Shown: positions 10,494 to 24,189 of the stretch, in pieces
Layout: every line of letters starts with the position of its first letter
Numbering within the stretch: the first letter of the stretch is position 1
From: Escherichia ruysiae
GTDB taxonomy: Bacteria; Pseudomonadota; Gammaproteobacteria; Enterobacterales; Enterobacteriaceae
Reading direction: 5' to 3'
Length of the DNA: 64,000 nt
Assembly: GCF_031323975.1 (NCBI RefSeq)
Contig: NZ_JAVIWS010000001.1
Span: 1,674,001 to 1,738,000, forward strand
Translations under genes and position numbers: made by a program
Notes under the pieces: generated by a model
Told to the model about the DNA's origin: nothing
The model's input: only the letters and a program-made list of their open reading frames with translations
The model's database searches: none

Positions 10494-11592
10494 TTATAAC
10501 CCAGCTTTCAAACTTGCTTCGATAAATTGATCCAGGCTGCCATCCAGCACTGCCTGCGTGTTGCGGGTTTCAACCCCGGTGCGCAGATCTTTAATGCGGG
10601 AGTCATCAAGGACATAAGAACGAATCTGGCTGCCCCAGCCGATGTCAGATTTATTGTCTTCCATCGCCTGTTTCTCAGCATTCTTCTTCTGCATCTCCAG
10701 CTCATAAAGTTTTGCTTTCATCTGCTTCATGGCCTGGTCTTTGTTCTTGTGCTGGGAACGGTCGTTCTGGCACTGGGTCACAATCCCGGTCGGGATGTGA
10801 GTAATACGCACCGCAGATTCGGTACGGTTAACGTGCTGACCGCCCGCACCGGACGCGCGATAGACATCAATGCGCAGATCCGCTGGGTTGATTTCGATAT
10901 CAATATCGTCATCCACTTCTGGGTAAACAAACGCGGAACTAAACGACGTGTGGCGACGACCGCCGGAGTCAAACGGGCTTTTACGCACCAGACGGTGAAC
11001 ACCGGTTTCTGTGCGCAGCCAACCATAAGCGTAATCGCCGGAGATCTTGATAGTCACGGATTTGATACCCGCTACTTCACCTTCCGACTCTTCGATAATT
11101 TCAGTTTTGAAACCGCGCGATTCTGCCCAGCGCAGATACATACGCTCAAGCATACTTGCCCAGTCCTGCGCTTCCGTACCGCCGGAACCAGCCTGGATAT
11201 CAAGGTAGCAGTCGGCGCTGTCATATTCGCCGGAGAACATGCGGCGGAACTCAAGCTGCGCCAGTTTTTCTTCCAGTGCGTCGAGTTCAGCAACGGCTTC
11301 GTTAAAGGTTTCTTCGTCGTCAGCTTCTACAGCCAGTTCCAGCAGACCGGAAACATCTTCCAGCCCTTGTTTCATTTGGTCGAGGGTATCGACAACAGCC
11401 TCGAGGGAGGAACGCTCTTTACCCAGCGCCTGTGCGCGTTCGGGTTCGTTCCAGACATCCGGCTGTTCCAGCTCGGCGTTTACTTCTTCCAGACGCTCTT
11501 TCTTGGCGTCGTAGTCAAAGATACCCCCTAAGAACGTCGGAGCGTTCCGTGAGGTCCTGAATGCGATTATTTACCGGATTAATTTCAAACAT
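10494..11592 (-). CDS. prfB: peptide chain release factor RF2, with programmed +1 frameshift
   Basis: Recognises UGA and UAA stop codons and triggers peptide release. It is made from two frames: an ATG at 11592 reads 25 codons to an in-frame TGA at 11517-11515, then a +1 shift continues with GAC from 11516 to the stop at 10494, giving 365 residues. The shift site is CTT TGA C preceded by the internal Shine-Dalgarno-like AGGGGG at 11529-11524. This is the classic autoregulation: low RF2 allows shifting at its own UGA. The SPF tripeptide (SPFDSGG) and GGQ (GAGGQHVNR) are present. Residue 246 is Ala (YRASGAGGQ), not the Thr of K-12. Confidence 0.98.
11514..11530 (-). promoter_or_regulatory. RF2 programmed frameshift site
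   Basis: On the minus strand it reads AGGGGGTATCTTTGAC. The AGGGGG pairs with the 16S rRNA tail and, with only three bases before CTT, pushes the ribosome forward one base at the in-frame UGA. It is intact and matches the E. coli site. Confidence 0.97.
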
Positions 11593-11682
11593 GGTCTGAT
11601 TTCTTTTATTGAGCTAGTCAAAATGCGGTGATAAGAGCGGGATTGTACCCAATCCACACTCTTTTTTATAGTGAGGACGATG

Positions 11683-13416
11683 CTAAAGTGGCCAGATATT
11701 ATCGATGATAATCTGTAGACTGCGGTTGCCGCGAAACTCGTTGATATCCAGCTTGTAGGCCAGTTGTACTTCACGAACGCCGTTATCCGGCCAGAGGGCG
11801 GTATCGACATTAAAAGCAATACCATCCAGCAGCGGGCCGCCGCCGACCGGTTCAACCATAACCTTCAGATGGCGCTCTCCCACCAACCGCTGTTGCAGCA
11901 GGCGAAAATGACCGTCAAACAGCGGTTCCGGGAACATCTGCCCCCACGGACCGGCATCACGCAGCAGTTGCGCAACTTCCATGGTCATCTCCGCTGCACT
12001 TAACGGGCCGTCGGAAACTACTTCACCCTGTAATAATGCCGGATCCAGCCACTCGGTAACCAGTTCGCCAAAGCGTTGCTGAAAGAGTTCGAATTTGTCC
12101 TCTTCCAGCGACAATCCTGCCGCCATCGCATGACCGCCAAACTTGAGCATCATGCCAGGGTAGAGCGTGTCTAACCGCTCCAGCGCATCACGCATATGCA
12201 ATCCCTGGATGGAGCGACCAGAACCTTTCAGCGTACCGTCGCCCGCAGGCGCAAAGGCGATAACCGGACGATGAAAACGCTCTTTGATGCGCGAAGCCAG
12301 AATACCAACGACGCCCTGATGCCATTCAGGGTGATACATTGCCAGCCCGCCAGGCAGCGTATCGCGGCTACGCTCCAGTTGCTCGCACAAGGTCAGTGCT
12401 TCGACCTGCATTCCCTGTTCAATCTCTTTTCGCGTCTGGTTTAGTGCATCAAGCTCATTAGCCAGAACGCGCGCTTCGCCGATGTTGTCGCAAAGTAACA
12501 GTGCCACGCCAACGGACATATCATCCAGTCGTCCGGCGGCATTGAGACGCGGCCCCAGCGCAAAACCTAAATCGCTGGCAGCGAGTTTTTGTGCATCGCG
12601 GTTTGCCACTTCCAGCAGGGCTTTAATCCCCGGGCGGCATTTCCCGGCACGAATGCGACTCATCCCCTGCCAGGTCAGAATGCGATTATTGGCGTCCAGC
12701 GGCACTACGTCCGCCACCGTACCCAGCGCCACCAGATCCAGCAATTCCGCCAGATTCGGTATTGCGATACCACGCTCATCGAACCACCCCCGATCGCGCA
12801 AAAAGGTGCGTAACGCCAGCATCAGATAAAACGCTACGCCAACGCCTGCCAGCGATTTCGACGGGAACTCGCAGTCACGCAGATTAGGATTAATAATGGC
12901 TTCCGCCGCAGGTAAAGTTTCGCCAGGCAAATGATGATCGGTAACAATAACCGGAATGCCCAACGAGCGAGCATGTTCAACTCCTGCGTGAGAAGAAATG
13001 CCGTTATCAACCGTTACAATCAACTGCGCACCACGCGCATGAGCTTGATCGACCACTTCAGGACTTAAGCCGTAACCGTCTTCGAAACGGTTCGGTACAA
13101 GGTAGTCGATGTTGTCACAGCCGAGAGAACGCATCGCCAGCACGCTAAGAGCTGTGCTGGTGGCACCGTCGGCATCGAAATCCCCGACCACAATAATCCG
13201 CGTTCCTTCGCGAAAAGCGTTGTAAAGGATCTCAACGGCCTTTTCGACACCGCTCAGTTGCTGCCAGGGCAGCATACCTTTAACGCTGCGCTCCAGTTCC
13301 TGCGCGCTGCGCACGCCCCGACTGGCGTATAAACGCCGCAGCAAGGGGGGCAAGTCAGCGGGCAAGTCTGCCGTTTCGTCGACTTCACGACGACGAAGTT
13401 GTATCTGTTGTTTCAC
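11683..13416 (-). CDS. recJ: single-stranded-DNA-specific 5'-3' exonuclease RecJ
   Basis: Degrades single-stranded DNA 5' to 3' in RecF-pathway recombination, mismatch repair and base excision repair; DHH phosphoesterase family, 577 residues. Motifs in order: VVGDFDADGATST (motif I), TVDNG (II), VIVTDHHLPGE (DHH, III), a later LGPRLNAAGR, and GGHAMAAG of the DHHA1 domain. The start codon is GTG, consistent with the poor expression known for recJ. It lies 5 bases after the dsbC stop; xerD-dsbC-recJ form one transcription unit. Confidence 0.97.
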   Translation of the reverse strand: MKQQIQLRRREVDETADLPADLPPLLRRLYASRGVRSAQELERSVKGMLPWQQLSGVEKAVEILYNAFREGTRIIVVGDFDADGATSTALSVLAMRSLGCDNIDYLVPNRFEDGYGLSPEVVDQAHARGAQLIVTVDNGISSHAGVEHARSLGIPVIVTDHHLPGETLPAAEAIINPNLRDCEFPSKSLAGVGVAFYLMLALRTFLRDRGWFDERGIAIPNLAELLDLVALGTVADVVPLDANNRILTWQGMSRIRAGKCRPGIKALLEVANRDAQKLAASDLGFALGPRLNAAGRLDDMSVGVALLLCDNIGEARVLANELDALNQTRKEIEQGMQVEALTLCEQLERSRDTLPGGLAMYHPEWHQGVVGILASRIKERFHRPVIAFAPAGDGTLKGSGRSIQGLHMRDALERLDTLYPGMMLKFGGHAMAAGLSLEEDKFELFQQRFGELVTEWLDPALLQGEVVSDGPLSAAEMTMEVAQLLRDAGPWGQMFPEPLFDGHFRLLQQRLVGERHLKVMVEPVGGGPLLDGIAFNVDTALWPDNGVREVQLAYKLDINEFRGNRSLQIIIDNIWPL

Positions 13417-13421
13417 GCGAA

Positions 13422-14132
13422 TTATTTACCGCTGGTCATTTTTTGATGTTCGTCGAGGAATTCTTTCATCGCTTTCGGCGGCTGGTAACCCGGAACAAGT
13501 GTGCCATTGCTCAGCACAACTGCCGGAGTACCGCTAACGCCAAGCTGTACGCCAAGTGCGTAATGGTCGGCAATATCAATATCGCAACTTGCCGGAGTGG
13601 CAGCTTTACCTGCCATCACATCATCAAACGCTTTGTTTTTATCTTTTGCACACCAGATGGCTTTCATTTGTTGTTCAGCCTGGCTCTCCAGCCCCTGGCG
13701 CGGGAACGCGAGATAACGCACGGTGATCCCCAGCGCGTTGTAGTCAGCCATCTGCTCATGCATTTTGTGGCAGTAACCGCAGGTAATGTCGGTAAACACG
13801 GTGATGACGTGCTTTTCTTGCGGCGCTTTGTAGATAATCATCTCTTTTTCCAGCGCATTCAGTTGCTTTAACAGCATCTGGTTGGTGACGTTGATCGGTG
13901 CCGCGCCGCTAACGTCATACATTGGCCCCTGAATGATGTGTTTACCATCATCGGTGATGTACAACACACCGCTGTTAGTCAGAACTGTCTTCATGCCTGC
14001 CACGGGTGCTGGCTGAATATCGCTGCTTTTAATGCCCATTTTGGCTAGCGTTTGTTGAATTGCCGTGTCATCAGCCTGAGCAAAGCCAGAAAACGCCGTC
14101 AACAAAGTAAACAACATAAAACCTTTCTTCAT
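13422..14132 (-). CDS. dsbC: periplasmic disulfide isomerase DsbC
   Basis: Rearranges wrong disulfides in periplasmic proteins; a homodimeric thioredoxin-fold protein kept reduced by DsbD. The 236 residues start with a cleavable signal peptide ending GFAQA before DDTAI (cut after residue 20). The active site CGYC is at precursor positions 118-121 (98-101 mature), and the cis-proline loop is SGTPAVV. A second structural cysteine pair lies in IWCAKDK and PASCDI. It sits between xerD and recJ with short gaps, as in E. coli. Confidence 0.97.
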   Translation of the reverse strand: MKKGFMLFTLLTAFSGFAQADDTAIQQTLAKMGIKSSDIQPAPVAGMKTVLTNSGVLYITDDGKHIIQGPMYDVSGAAPINVTNQMLLKQLNALEKEMIIYKAPQEKHVITVFTDITCGYCHKMHEQMADYNALGITVRYLAFPRQGLESQAEQQMKAIWCAKDKNKAFDDVMAGKAATPASCDIDIADHYALGVQLGVSGTPAVVLSNGTLVPGYQPPKAMKEFLDEHQKMTSGK

Positions 14133-14156
14133 AAGTCATCCCGTTCTTTTCAGCTA

Positions 14157-15053
14157 TCACGCCCGAGGGTGATGCTGTTGATGAAGTTGCCGCAGACGCT
14201 CAGTAGCGACATGCGTATAAATTTGCGTGGTGGAAAGATCGCTGTGGCCCAGTAGCATCTGTACCACGCGTAAATCCGCACCATGATTTAATAAATGAGT
14301 GGCAAAAGCGTGACGCAACACATGCGGTGACAGCTTTTCGCTGTCGATCCCCGCCAGCACGGCATAATGTTTAATGCGATGCCAGAAGGTTTGTCTCGTC
14401 ATCTGCTGCGCACGCTGGCTGGGAAACAGTACATCAATCGACACACCGTTTAGCAACCACGGTCGCCCGTGTTCCAGATAGGTTTCCAGCCAGTAGACTG
14501 CCTCTTCACCTAACGGCACCAGGCGTTCTTTATTGCCTTTACCGATTACCCGCACCACGCCCTGACGCAAGCTGATATCGCTCATCGTCAACCCTACAAG
14601 TTCAGAGACACGCAATCCGGTAGCATACAGCACTTCGAGCATCGCTTTGTCGCGTAGCTCCAGAGGCTGATCAACCAACGGTGCCTGCAATAACCTTTCG
14701 ACTTGCGCTTCACTTAAATCTTTCGGTAGACGCTGGGGTAATTTCGGCGAAGCAAGATGCGCACTGGGATCGTCTTCACGAAACTTTTCGCGATAAAGAT
14801 ACTGGAACAATCGGCGCACCGCACTCAGCAAACGAGCGGAACTGGTGGCTTTATACCCGCCTTCCAGCCGTTCTGCCAGTAATGCCTGTAAGTCGCCGCT
14901 TTGCGCCGTTGCCAGCGTCAATCCACGATGATGCAACCACTCCACCATCATTGACAGATCGCGACGATATGCGTTCAACGTATTTTCTGCCAGATTTTTC
15001 TCCAGCCACAGGGCATCAAGAAACTGCTCGATGCATGCCAGATCCTGTTTCAC
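14157..15053 (-). CDS. xerD: site-specific tyrosine recombinase XerD
   Basis: Works with XerC at the chromosomal dif site to resolve chromosome dimers, activated by FtsK. The 298 residues include the catalytic set at the expected numbers: Arg148 (TGLRVSE), Lys172 (GKGNKER), His244 and Arg247 (SPHVLRHAF), His270 (LLGHSDL) and Tyr279 (TTQIYTHV). The start is GTG. First gene of xerD-dsbC-recJ and divergent from fldB. Confidence 0.97.
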   Translation of the reverse strand: MKQDLACIEQFLDALWLEKNLAENTLNAYRRDLSMMVEWLHHRGLTLATAQSGDLQALLAERLEGGYKATSSARLLSAVRRLFQYLYREKFREDDPSAHLASPKLPQRLPKDLSEAQVERLLQAPLVDQPLELRDKAMLEVLYATGLRVSELVGLTMSDISLRQGVVRVIGKGNKERLVPLGEEAVYWLETYLEHGRPWLLNGVSIDVLFPSQRAQQMTRQTFWHRIKHYAVLAGIDSEKLSPHVLRHAFATHLLNHGADLRVVQMLLGHSDLSTTQIYTHVATERLRQLHQQHHPRA

Positions 15054-15164
15054 TTGCGCCCCTTATCGTTACTCGTTTGATCCATTATGCCTTATTGTGC
15101 CGTGACTAAAGCGATTCTGATACACTAGCCGCAAAAGCCACAGCAGAATCGAGAAGCTTACGTT

Positions 15165-15686
15165 ATGAATATGGGTCTTTTTTACGGTTCCAGCACCTGT
15201 TACACCGAAATGGCGGCAGAAAAAATCCGCGATATTATCGGCCCAGAACTGGTGACCTTACATAACCTCAAGGACGACTCCCCGAAATTAATGGAGCAGT
15301 ACGATGTGCTCATTCTGGGTATCCCGACCTGGGATTTTGGCGAAATCCAGGAAGACTGGGAAGCCGTCTGGGATCAGCTCGACGACCTGAATCTCAAAGG
15401 TAAAATTGTTGCGCTATATGGATTAGGCGATCAACTGGGATATGGTGAGTGGTTCCTCGATGCACTCGGTATGCTGCATGACAAACTCTCGACCAAAGGC
15501 GTGAAGTTCGTCGGCTACTGGCCAACGGAAGGATATGAGTTTACCAGCCCGAAACCGGTGATTGCTGACGGACAACTGTTCGTGGGTCTGGCGCTGGACG
15601 AAACTAACCAGTATGACCTTAGCGACGAGCGTATTCAGAGCTGGTGTGAGCAAATCCTCAACGAAATGGCAGAGCATTACGCCTGA
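15165..15686 (+). CDS. fldB: flavodoxin 2
   Basis: Long-chain FMN flavodoxin of 173 residues, a low-potential electron carrier in the cytoplasm. The FMN phosphate loop is near the N-terminus ([15 protein letters not shown]), and the flavin-stacking regions are [15 protein letters not shown] and [18 protein letters not shown]. The loop has CYT where the essential FldA has NTE, in line with FldB. FldB is known as a SoxRS-inducible relative of FldA. Divergent from xerD and followed by a hairpin. Confidence 0.95.
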   Translation: MNMGLFYGSSTCYTEMAAEKIRDIIGPELVTLHNLKDDSPKLMEQYDVLILGIPTWDFGEIQEDWEAVWDQLDDLNLKGKIVALYGLGDQLGYGEWFLDALGMLHDKLSTKGVKFVGYWPTEGYEFTSPKPVIADGQLFVGLALDETNQYDLSDERIQSWCEQILNEMAEHYA

Positions 15687-15693
15687 GATTACT

Positions 15694-15721
15694 GACGGCA
15701 TAGCGCACTCGCTTTGCCGTC
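15694..15721. terminator. hairpin between convergent fldB and cptA
   Basis: Inverted repeat GACGGCA ... TGCCGTC with a 14-base loop that can itself pair partly (AGCG ... CGCT). It lies between two convergent stops. No strong T run, so its termination strength is uncertain. Confidence 0.5.
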
Positions 15722-15725
15722 GCCA

Positions 15726-16392
<667 letters not shown>

Positions 16393-16632
16393 TCACGAAA
16401 ATCCAGTACCTGGCTATTGTAACGTGTTTTTCGACTTCTTTTGCGGGAATATCGGTAAACACAATCACGATCGCGAAATTAATCCACAACAATTCAAAGG
16501 CTTCATTTTTTTGGAAGTCACCTCGCAAAGCCTGACTGAAGGCACAGATCGCGTAGTGAAAGCACTTGCAATGCCCCATAGCTCTTTTACCATTAGTCAT
16601 TAATTACGCCGTTTGTAAAACAGGACTCCATT

Positions 16633-17613
16633 ATGGCTTTTACACCTTTTCCTCCCCGTCAGCCTACGGCTTCTGCCCGTTTACCGTTGACGCTGATGAC
16701 GCTTGATGACTGGGCGCTGGCCACCATTACTGGCGCGGACAGCGAAAAATATATGCAGGGTCAGGTGACAGCAGATGTCAGCCAGATGACAGAAGATCAG
16801 CACCTGCTCGCCGCACATTGCGATGCTAAAGGTAAGATGTGGAGCAATTTGCGTCTGTTCCACGATGGCGACGGTTTCGCATGGATTGAACGGCGCAGCG
16901 TGCGTGAATCGCAACTGACTGAACTGAAAAAATATGCGGTATTTTCTAAAGTGACCATCGCGCCAGACGACGAGCGTGTGCTTCTCGGTGTTGCCGGTTT
17001 TCAGGCTCGCGCCGCGCTGGCAAATCTCTTTAGCGAACTGCCTTCGAAGGAAAAACAGGCGGTCAGAGAAGGTGTGACGACACTGCTTTGGTTTGAACAC
17101 CCAGCAGAACGTTTTCTGATCGTGACCGATGAAACTACCGCCAGTGTGCTGACCGACAAGCTTCGCGGCGAAGCGGAACTGAATAATAGCCAACAGTGGC
17201 TGGCATTAAACATTGAAGCGGGTTTCCCGGTGATTGATGCGCCTAACAGCGGGCAGTTTATCCCCCAGGCGACCAACCTCCAGGCGCTGGGCGGCATCAG
17301 CTTTAAGAAAGGCTGCTATACCGGGCAAGAGATGGTAGCGCGAGCAAAATTCCGTGGTGCCAACAAACGCGCGCTCTGGTTGCTGGCAGGTAGCGCCAGC
17401 CGGCTGCCGGAAGCTGGTGAAGATTTAGAACTGAAAATGGGCGAAAACTGGCGTCGTACCGGAACCGTGCTGGCGGCGGTCAAACTGGAAGATGGGCAGG
17501 TCGTAGTGCAGGTCGTCATGAATAACGACATGGAACCGGACAGCGTTTTCCGCGTTCGTGACGATGCGAATACATTGCATATCGAGCCGCTGCCGTATTC
17601 GCTGGAAGAGTAA
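16633..17613 (+). CDS. ygfZ: folate-binding Fe-S cluster maintenance protein YgfZ
   Basis: A 326-residue relative of the glycine cleavage T protein and dimethylglycine oxidase that supports the assembly or repair of certain iron-sulfur enzymes such as MiaB. The family signature KGCYTGQE, with its essential cysteine, is near residue 226-233. The start ATG follows CAGGACTCC. Monocistronic in appearance; divergent from sdhE, another cofactor-assembly factor, and followed by REP elements. Confidence 0.95.
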   Translation: MAFTPFPPRQPTASARLPLTLMTLDDWALATITGADSEKYMQGQVTADVSQMTEDQHLLAAHCDAKGKMWSNLRLFHDGDGFAWIERRSVRESQLTELKKYAVFSKVTIAPDDERVLLGVAGFQARAALANLFSELPSKEKQAVREGVTTLLWFEHPAERFLIVTDETTASVLTDKLRGEAELNNSQQWLALNIEAGFPVIDAPNSGQFIPQATNLQALGGISFKKGCYTGQEMVARAKFRGANKRALWLLAGSASRLPEAGEDLELKMGENWRRTGTVLAAVKLEDGQVVVQVVMNNDMEPDSVFRVRDDANTLHIEPLPYSLEE

Positions 17614-17639
17614 ATTTCTGTATCGCTTCGGGAATCTAT

Positions 17640-17776
17640 TGCCTGATGCGACGCTACCGCGCCTTATCAGGCCTGGGATTTGGTGCCTTTATCACAACAG
17701 GGACGTAGCCCGTAGGCCGGATAAGGCGTTCACGCCGCATCCGGCAGTTGCGCTCTGATGCCTGATGCGACGCTGG
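17640..17776. repeat. REP/BIME cluster between ygfZ and trhA
   Basis: Three REP-type palindromic units are visible. One starts GCCTGATGCGACGCT and runs through CGCCTTATCAGGCC; a second is in opposite orientation (GTAGGCCGGATAAGGCG, then CGCCGCATCCGGC); a third part-unit is GCCTGATGCGACGCTGG. The set lies between convergent genes, the usual place for BIMEs, where they stabilise mRNA ends and bind gyrase or IHF. Confidence 0.88.
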
Positions 17777-17808
17777 TGTGTCTTTTCATTCCTACAAAGG
17801 CATACCAA

Positions 17809-18471
<663 letters not shown>

Positions 18472-18631
18472 TTACTCCGGAGAAACGTACACGCACGTGT
18501 ATACATCTCCAGCGTAACTGAGAATAGTTCCAGTGAACACCTGTTAGCTAAAATAAATTCTGATTTGAGATTAATCTCCGAAAAATCATGAAATTAAATG
18601 CAAAATTTCAACTAACAGGCGTGAGTTCAAT

Positions 18632-20421
<1,790 letters not shown>

Positions 20422-20432
20422 GTAGATGAAGT

Positions 20433-20465
20433 ACCGGATGCAATGCTTGTTGCGTTGCATCCGGT
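20433..20465. terminator. REP-like inverted repeat between bglA and ygfF
   Basis: A perfect 11-base inverted repeat ACCGGATGCAA ... TTGCATCCGGT with an 11-base loop, between convergent genes. The GGATGC core resembles REP half-sites. It may act as a terminator or an mRNA 3' end stabiliser. Confidence 0.65.
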
Positions 20466-20482
20466 CAGACAACTCTCCTGCT

Positions 20483-21226
20483 TTATTTCCCACCAGCCAA
20501 ATCGATAAAACTTCCCGTGACATAAGAGGCTTTATCGCTTAACAGCCAGACAATGGCCTGCGCGACCTCTTCCGCCTGTCCGCCGCGCTGCATGGGGATG
20601 TTCGACTTAACGCGATCGACGCGTCCAGGTTCGCCACCGCTGGCGTGCATTTCGGTATAAATAAACCCAGGCCGCACGCCGTTAACGCGAATTCCCTGCG
20701 CGGCGACTTCCAGCGATAATCCGGTGGTTAACGTATCAATCGCCCCTTTCGATGCCGCATAATCAACGTATTCTCCGGGTGATCCCAGCCTGGCTGCTAC
20801 CGAAGAAACATTGACGATAGCGCCGCCACTGCCGCCGTTTTTCAGCGCCATGCGTTTTACCGCCTCGCGGCAGCAGAGAAAATAACCCGTCACGTTGGTG
20901 GAAAGTACTTGGTTGATTCGCTCTGCGGTGAGATTTTCCACTGTGCATTGGGTAAACAATATTCCTGCGTTATTGACCAGCGCGGCTAACGGTTCATCAC
21001 GCTGATCGATTGCTGTAAACATTGCGATGACCTGATTTTCGTCGCTGATATCCGCCTGGAGCACAAATGCCTTGCCACCGGCTTGCGTTATTAAGTTCAC
21101 CACTTCCTGCGCCGCGTGGAGGTTTTGCTGATAATTAACCGCCACCGTATACCCTTCTTTTGCCAGCAGCAGCGCAATTGCCCGCCCAATGCCGCGACTA
21201 CCACCGGTCACAAGTGCTATAGCCAT
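20483..21226 (-). CDS. ygfF: YgfF, short-chain dehydrogenase/reductase
   Basis: A 247-residue NAD(P)-dependent classical SDR oxidoreductase. The cofactor loop TGGSRGIGRAI is at the N-terminus, NNAG follows at about 88, and the active-site Ser...YxxxK is visible as NVSSV ... DYAASKG at about 140-160. Later SDR elements are GFIYTEM and the C-terminal VTGSFIDLAGG. The substrate is unknown. It begins 60 bases beyond the gcvP stop, with the gcv terminator in between. Confidence 0.92.
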   Translation of the reverse strand: MAIALVTGGSRGIGRAIALLLAKEGYTVAVNYQQNLHAAQEVVNLITQAGGKAFVLQADISDENQVIAMFTAIDQRDEPLAALVNNAGILFTQCTVENLTAERINQVLSTNVTGYFLCCREAVKRMALKNGGSGGAIVNVSSVAARLGSPGEYVDYAASKGAIDTLTTGLSLEVAAQGIRVNGVRPGFIYTEMHASGGEPGRVDRVKSNIPMQRGGQAEEVAQAIVWLLSDKASYVTGSFIDLAGGK

Positions 21227-21243
21227 TTGTTTTCCCCAAAAAT

Positions 21244-21263
21244 AAAGGCGCCGAAGCGCCTTT
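21244..21263 (-). terminator. Rho-independent terminator of gcvTHP
   Basis: Perfect stem AAAGGCGC ... GCGCCTTT with a CGAA/TTCG tetraloop, followed on the minus strand by ATTTTTGG. It lies directly after the gcvP stop and before ygfF. Confidence 0.9.
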
Positions 21264-21285
21264 AGAAGATAGTCGAATCAGTGAA

Positions 21286-24159
21286 TTACTGGTATTCGCT
21301 AATCGGTACGCAGGAGCAGAACAGGTTACGGTCTCCGTAAACATCATCCAGACGTTTCACCGTCGGCCAGTATTTGTCTGCCACGCCTGCCGGGAATACC
21401 GCAACTTCGCGGCTGTACGGATGCGTCCACTCGGCAACCAGTTCGCTCTGAATGTGCGGCGCGTTCACCAGCGGGTTATCTTCCAGCGGCCAGACACCGG
21501 CTTTCACCTGGTCAATTTCTGCGCGGATAGCCAGCATCGCGTCGATAAAGCGATCCAGTTCCACTTTGCTTTCAGATTCGGTCGGTTCAACCATCAGCGT
21601 CCCCGCCACCGGGAACGACATCGTCGGCGCGTGGAAACCGTAGTCGATCAGGCGCTTGGCAATATCCAGTTCGCTGATGCCGGTTTCTTCTTTCAGCGGA
21701 CGAATATCGAGAATACATTCGTGCGCCACGCGACCGTCGCGACCGGTATACAGCACCGGGAAAGCATCCTGCAGGCGGCTGGCAATATAGTTAGCGTTGA
21801 GGATTGCCACCTGGCTTGCTTTTTTCAGCCCTTCTGCGCCCATCATGCGAATGTACATCCAGCTGATTGGCAGAATGGATGCGCTACCGAACGGTGCCGC
21901 AGAAACCGCGCCCTGACGGGTTAACATGCCTTCGATTTGCACCACGCTATGACCCGGTACAAACGGCGCCAGATGCGCTTTCACGCCGATCGGTCCCATA
22001 CCTGGGCCGCCACCGCCGTGCGGAATGCAGAAGGTTTTATGCAGGTTGAGGTGCGAAACGTCCGCGCCAATAAACCCCGGCGAGGTGATGCCAACCTGGG
22101 CGTTCATGTTCGCGCCATCAAGGTAAACCTGACCGCCGAACTGGTGTACAACTTCACACACTTCACGGATCGTTTCTTCATACACACCGTGAGTGGAAGG
22201 ATAGGTCACCATGATGCAGGAGAGATTATCGCCCGCCTGTTCCGCTTTCGCGCGCAGGTCAGCCAAATCGATATTGCCGTTTTTATCACACGCCACAACC
22301 ACCACTTGCATCCCCGCCATATGCGCGGAAGCGGGGTTAGTGCCGTGGGCAGATGCCGGGATCAGGCAGATATCGCGATACCCTTCGTTGCGGCTTTCGT
22401 GATAATGACGAATCGCCAGCAGACCCGCATATTCGCCCTGTGCGCCAGAGTTCGGCTGCATACAGACGGCGTCGTAGTCGGTCAGTTTCACCAGCCACTC
22501 AGCCAGTTGTGCGATCATCTGCTGATAACCTTCGGCCTGTTCTGGCGGGCAGAACGGGTGCAGTTCAGCAAATTCCGGCCAGGTGATCGGGATCATCTCA
22601 GCGGCGGCGTTCAGTTTCATGGTGCAGGAACCCAGCGGGATCATCGCCTGATTCAGCGCCAGATCTTTACGCTCCAGCGAGTGCATATAGCGCATCATTT
22701 CGGTTTCGCTGTGGTAGCGATTAAACACCGGATGGGTGAGGATTTCGTCGTCGCGCAGCATCGCAGGCTGAATAGAGCGGCTGTCGTGAGCCACGTCTTT
22801 GTCCAGCGTGTCGATGTCCAGTCCGTGGTTATCGCCCAGCAGCACGCTGAAAAGCTGCATCACGTTTTCACGCGTGGTGGTTTCATCAAGGGTGATCCCA
22901 ACCGCGTTCAGGATATCGCTACGCAGGTTGATTTCAGCCGCTTCGGCACGCGTCAGTACACCCGCTTTGTCTGCCACTTCCACACAAAGGGTGTCGAAAT
23001 AGTGCACATGGCGCAGCTTCAGACCTTTTTGTTGCAGCCCCGCAGCCAGAATATCGGTCAGACGATGAATACGGTTAGCGATACGTTTCAGACCAACCGG
23101 ACCGTGATAAACGGCATACAGACTGGCGATGTTTGCCAGCAGAACCTGGGAAGTACAAATGTTGGAGTTCGCTTTCTCGCGACGAATATGTTGTTCGCGA
23201 GTCTGCATTGCCATGCGTAGCGCAGTATTACCAGCCGCATCTTTCGATACGCCGATAATGCGCCCCGGCATGGAGCGTTTGTATTCATCTTTCGCCGCAA
23301 AGAATGCTGCGTGTGGGCCACCGTAGCCCATCGGTACGCCAAAGCGTTGCGCCGAACCAAAGACAATATCCGCGCCCTGTTTACCCGGCGCGGTTAACAG
23401 CACCAGCGCCATAATATCGGCGGCAACGCTGACCACAATTTTGCGTGATTTCAGTTCGCTGATGAGCGCAGTGTAGTCGTGAATTTCACCAGTAGTACCG
23501 ACCTGCTGTAACAGCACGCCGAAGACTTCCTGATGATCGAGCACTTTTTGCGCGTCATCGACAATGATTTCAAAACCAAAGGTTGCTGCACGGGTGCGAA
23601 CCACATCCAGCGTTTGCGGATGAACGTCAGAAGCAACGAAGAAGCGATTGGCATTTTTCAGTTTGCTGACGCGTTTAGCCATCGCCATTGCTTCGGCGGC
23701 AGCGGTAGCTTCGTCCAGCAGAGACGCCGAAGCCATATCCAGCCCGGTCAGATCCAGCGTTACCTGCTGGAAGTTGAGTAGTGCTTCAAGGCGCCCCTGA
23801 GAAACTTCAGGTTGATACGGGGTATACGCGGTATACCAGCCCGGATTTTCCAGCATGTTACGCAGGATAACCGGCGGTAACTGCACGGCGGTGTAACCCA
23901 TGCCGATGTAAGACGTGAAGCGTTTATTGCGACTGGCAATAGCCTTGAGTTCTGCCAGTGCGGCGTATTCGGTCGCCGGTGCGCCAACCTGCGGCGGAGT
24001 CGCAAGCTGAATATCTTTCGGCACAATCTGGCCGGTCAGCGCGTTTAACGATTGTGCACCAACGGCATTCAGCATTTCTTGCTGTTGCGCGGCGTCCGGT
24101 CCGATATGGCGTTCAATAAAAGCGCCGCTGTTTTCAAGCTGGCTTAACGTCTGTGTCAT
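21286..24159 (-). CDS. gcvP: glycine dehydrogenase (decarboxylating), P protein
   Basis: Pyridoxal-phosphate subunit of the glycine cleavage system: decarboxylates glycine and passes the aminomethyl group to the lipoyl arm of GcvH. At 957 residues it is full length, with two tandem transaminase-like halves. The N-terminal half carries FTSYIGMGY and the C-terminal half the PLP lysine in [17 protein letters not shown]. Last gene of the gcvT-gcvH-gcvP operon; the 117-base gap after gcvH contains a repeat. Confidence 0.98.
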   Translation of the reverse strand: MTQTLSQLENSGAFIERHIGPDAAQQQEMLNAVGAQSLNALTGQIVPKDIQLATPPQVGAPATEYAALAELKAIASRNKRFTSYIGMGYTAVQLPPVILRNMLENPGWYTAYTPYQPEVSQGRLEALLNFQQVTLDLTGLDMASASLLDEATAAAEAMAMAKRVSKLKNANRFFVASDVHPQTLDVVRTRAATFGFEIIVDDAQKVLDHQEVFGVLLQQVGTTGEIHDYTALISELKSRKIVVSVAADIMALVLLTAPGKQGADIVFGSAQRFGVPMGYGGPHAAFFAAKDEYKRSMPGRIIGVSKDAAGNTALRMAMQTREQHIRREKANSNICTSQVLLANIASLYAVYHGPVGLKRIANRIHRLTDILAAGLQQKGLKLRHVHYFDTLCVEVADKAGVLTRAEAAEINLRSDILNAVGITLDETTTRENVMQLFSVLLGDNHGLDIDTLDKDVAHDSRSIQPAMLRDDEILTHPVFNRYHSETEMMRYMHSLERKDLALNQAMIPLGSCTMKLNAAAEMIPITWPEFAELHPFCPPEQAEGYQQMIAQLAEWLVKLTDYDAVCMQPNSGAQGEYAGLLAIRHYHESRNEGYRDICLIPASAHGTNPASAHMAGMQVVVVACDKNGNIDLADLRAKAEQAGDNLSCIMVTYPSTHGVYEETIREVCEVVHQFGGQVYLDGANMNAQVGITSPGFIGADVSHLNLHKTFCIPHGGGGPGMGPIGVKAHLAPFVPGHSVVQIEGMLTRQGAVSAAPFGSASILPISWMYIRMMGAEGLKKASQVAILNANYIASRLQDAFPVLYTGRDGRVAHECILDIRPLKEETGISELDIAKRLIDYGFHAPTMSFPVAGTLMVEPTESESKVELDRFIDAMLAIRAEIDQVKAGVWPLEDNPLVNAPHIQSELVAEWTHPYSREVAVFPAGVADKYWPTVKRLDDVYGDRNLFCSCVPISEYQ

Positions 24160-24189
24160 GAGCGATGGTTCCTGAAACGTGCAGTGAAT

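Noticed and set aside
10527-11531. 334-codon open frame opposite prfB
   Set aside because: Antisense of a real gene with biased codons; no start signal.
21937-23220. 427-codon open frame on the plus strand inside gcvP
   Set aside because: Antisense shadow of gcvP with low-complexity, Arg/His-rich content; no family resemblance.
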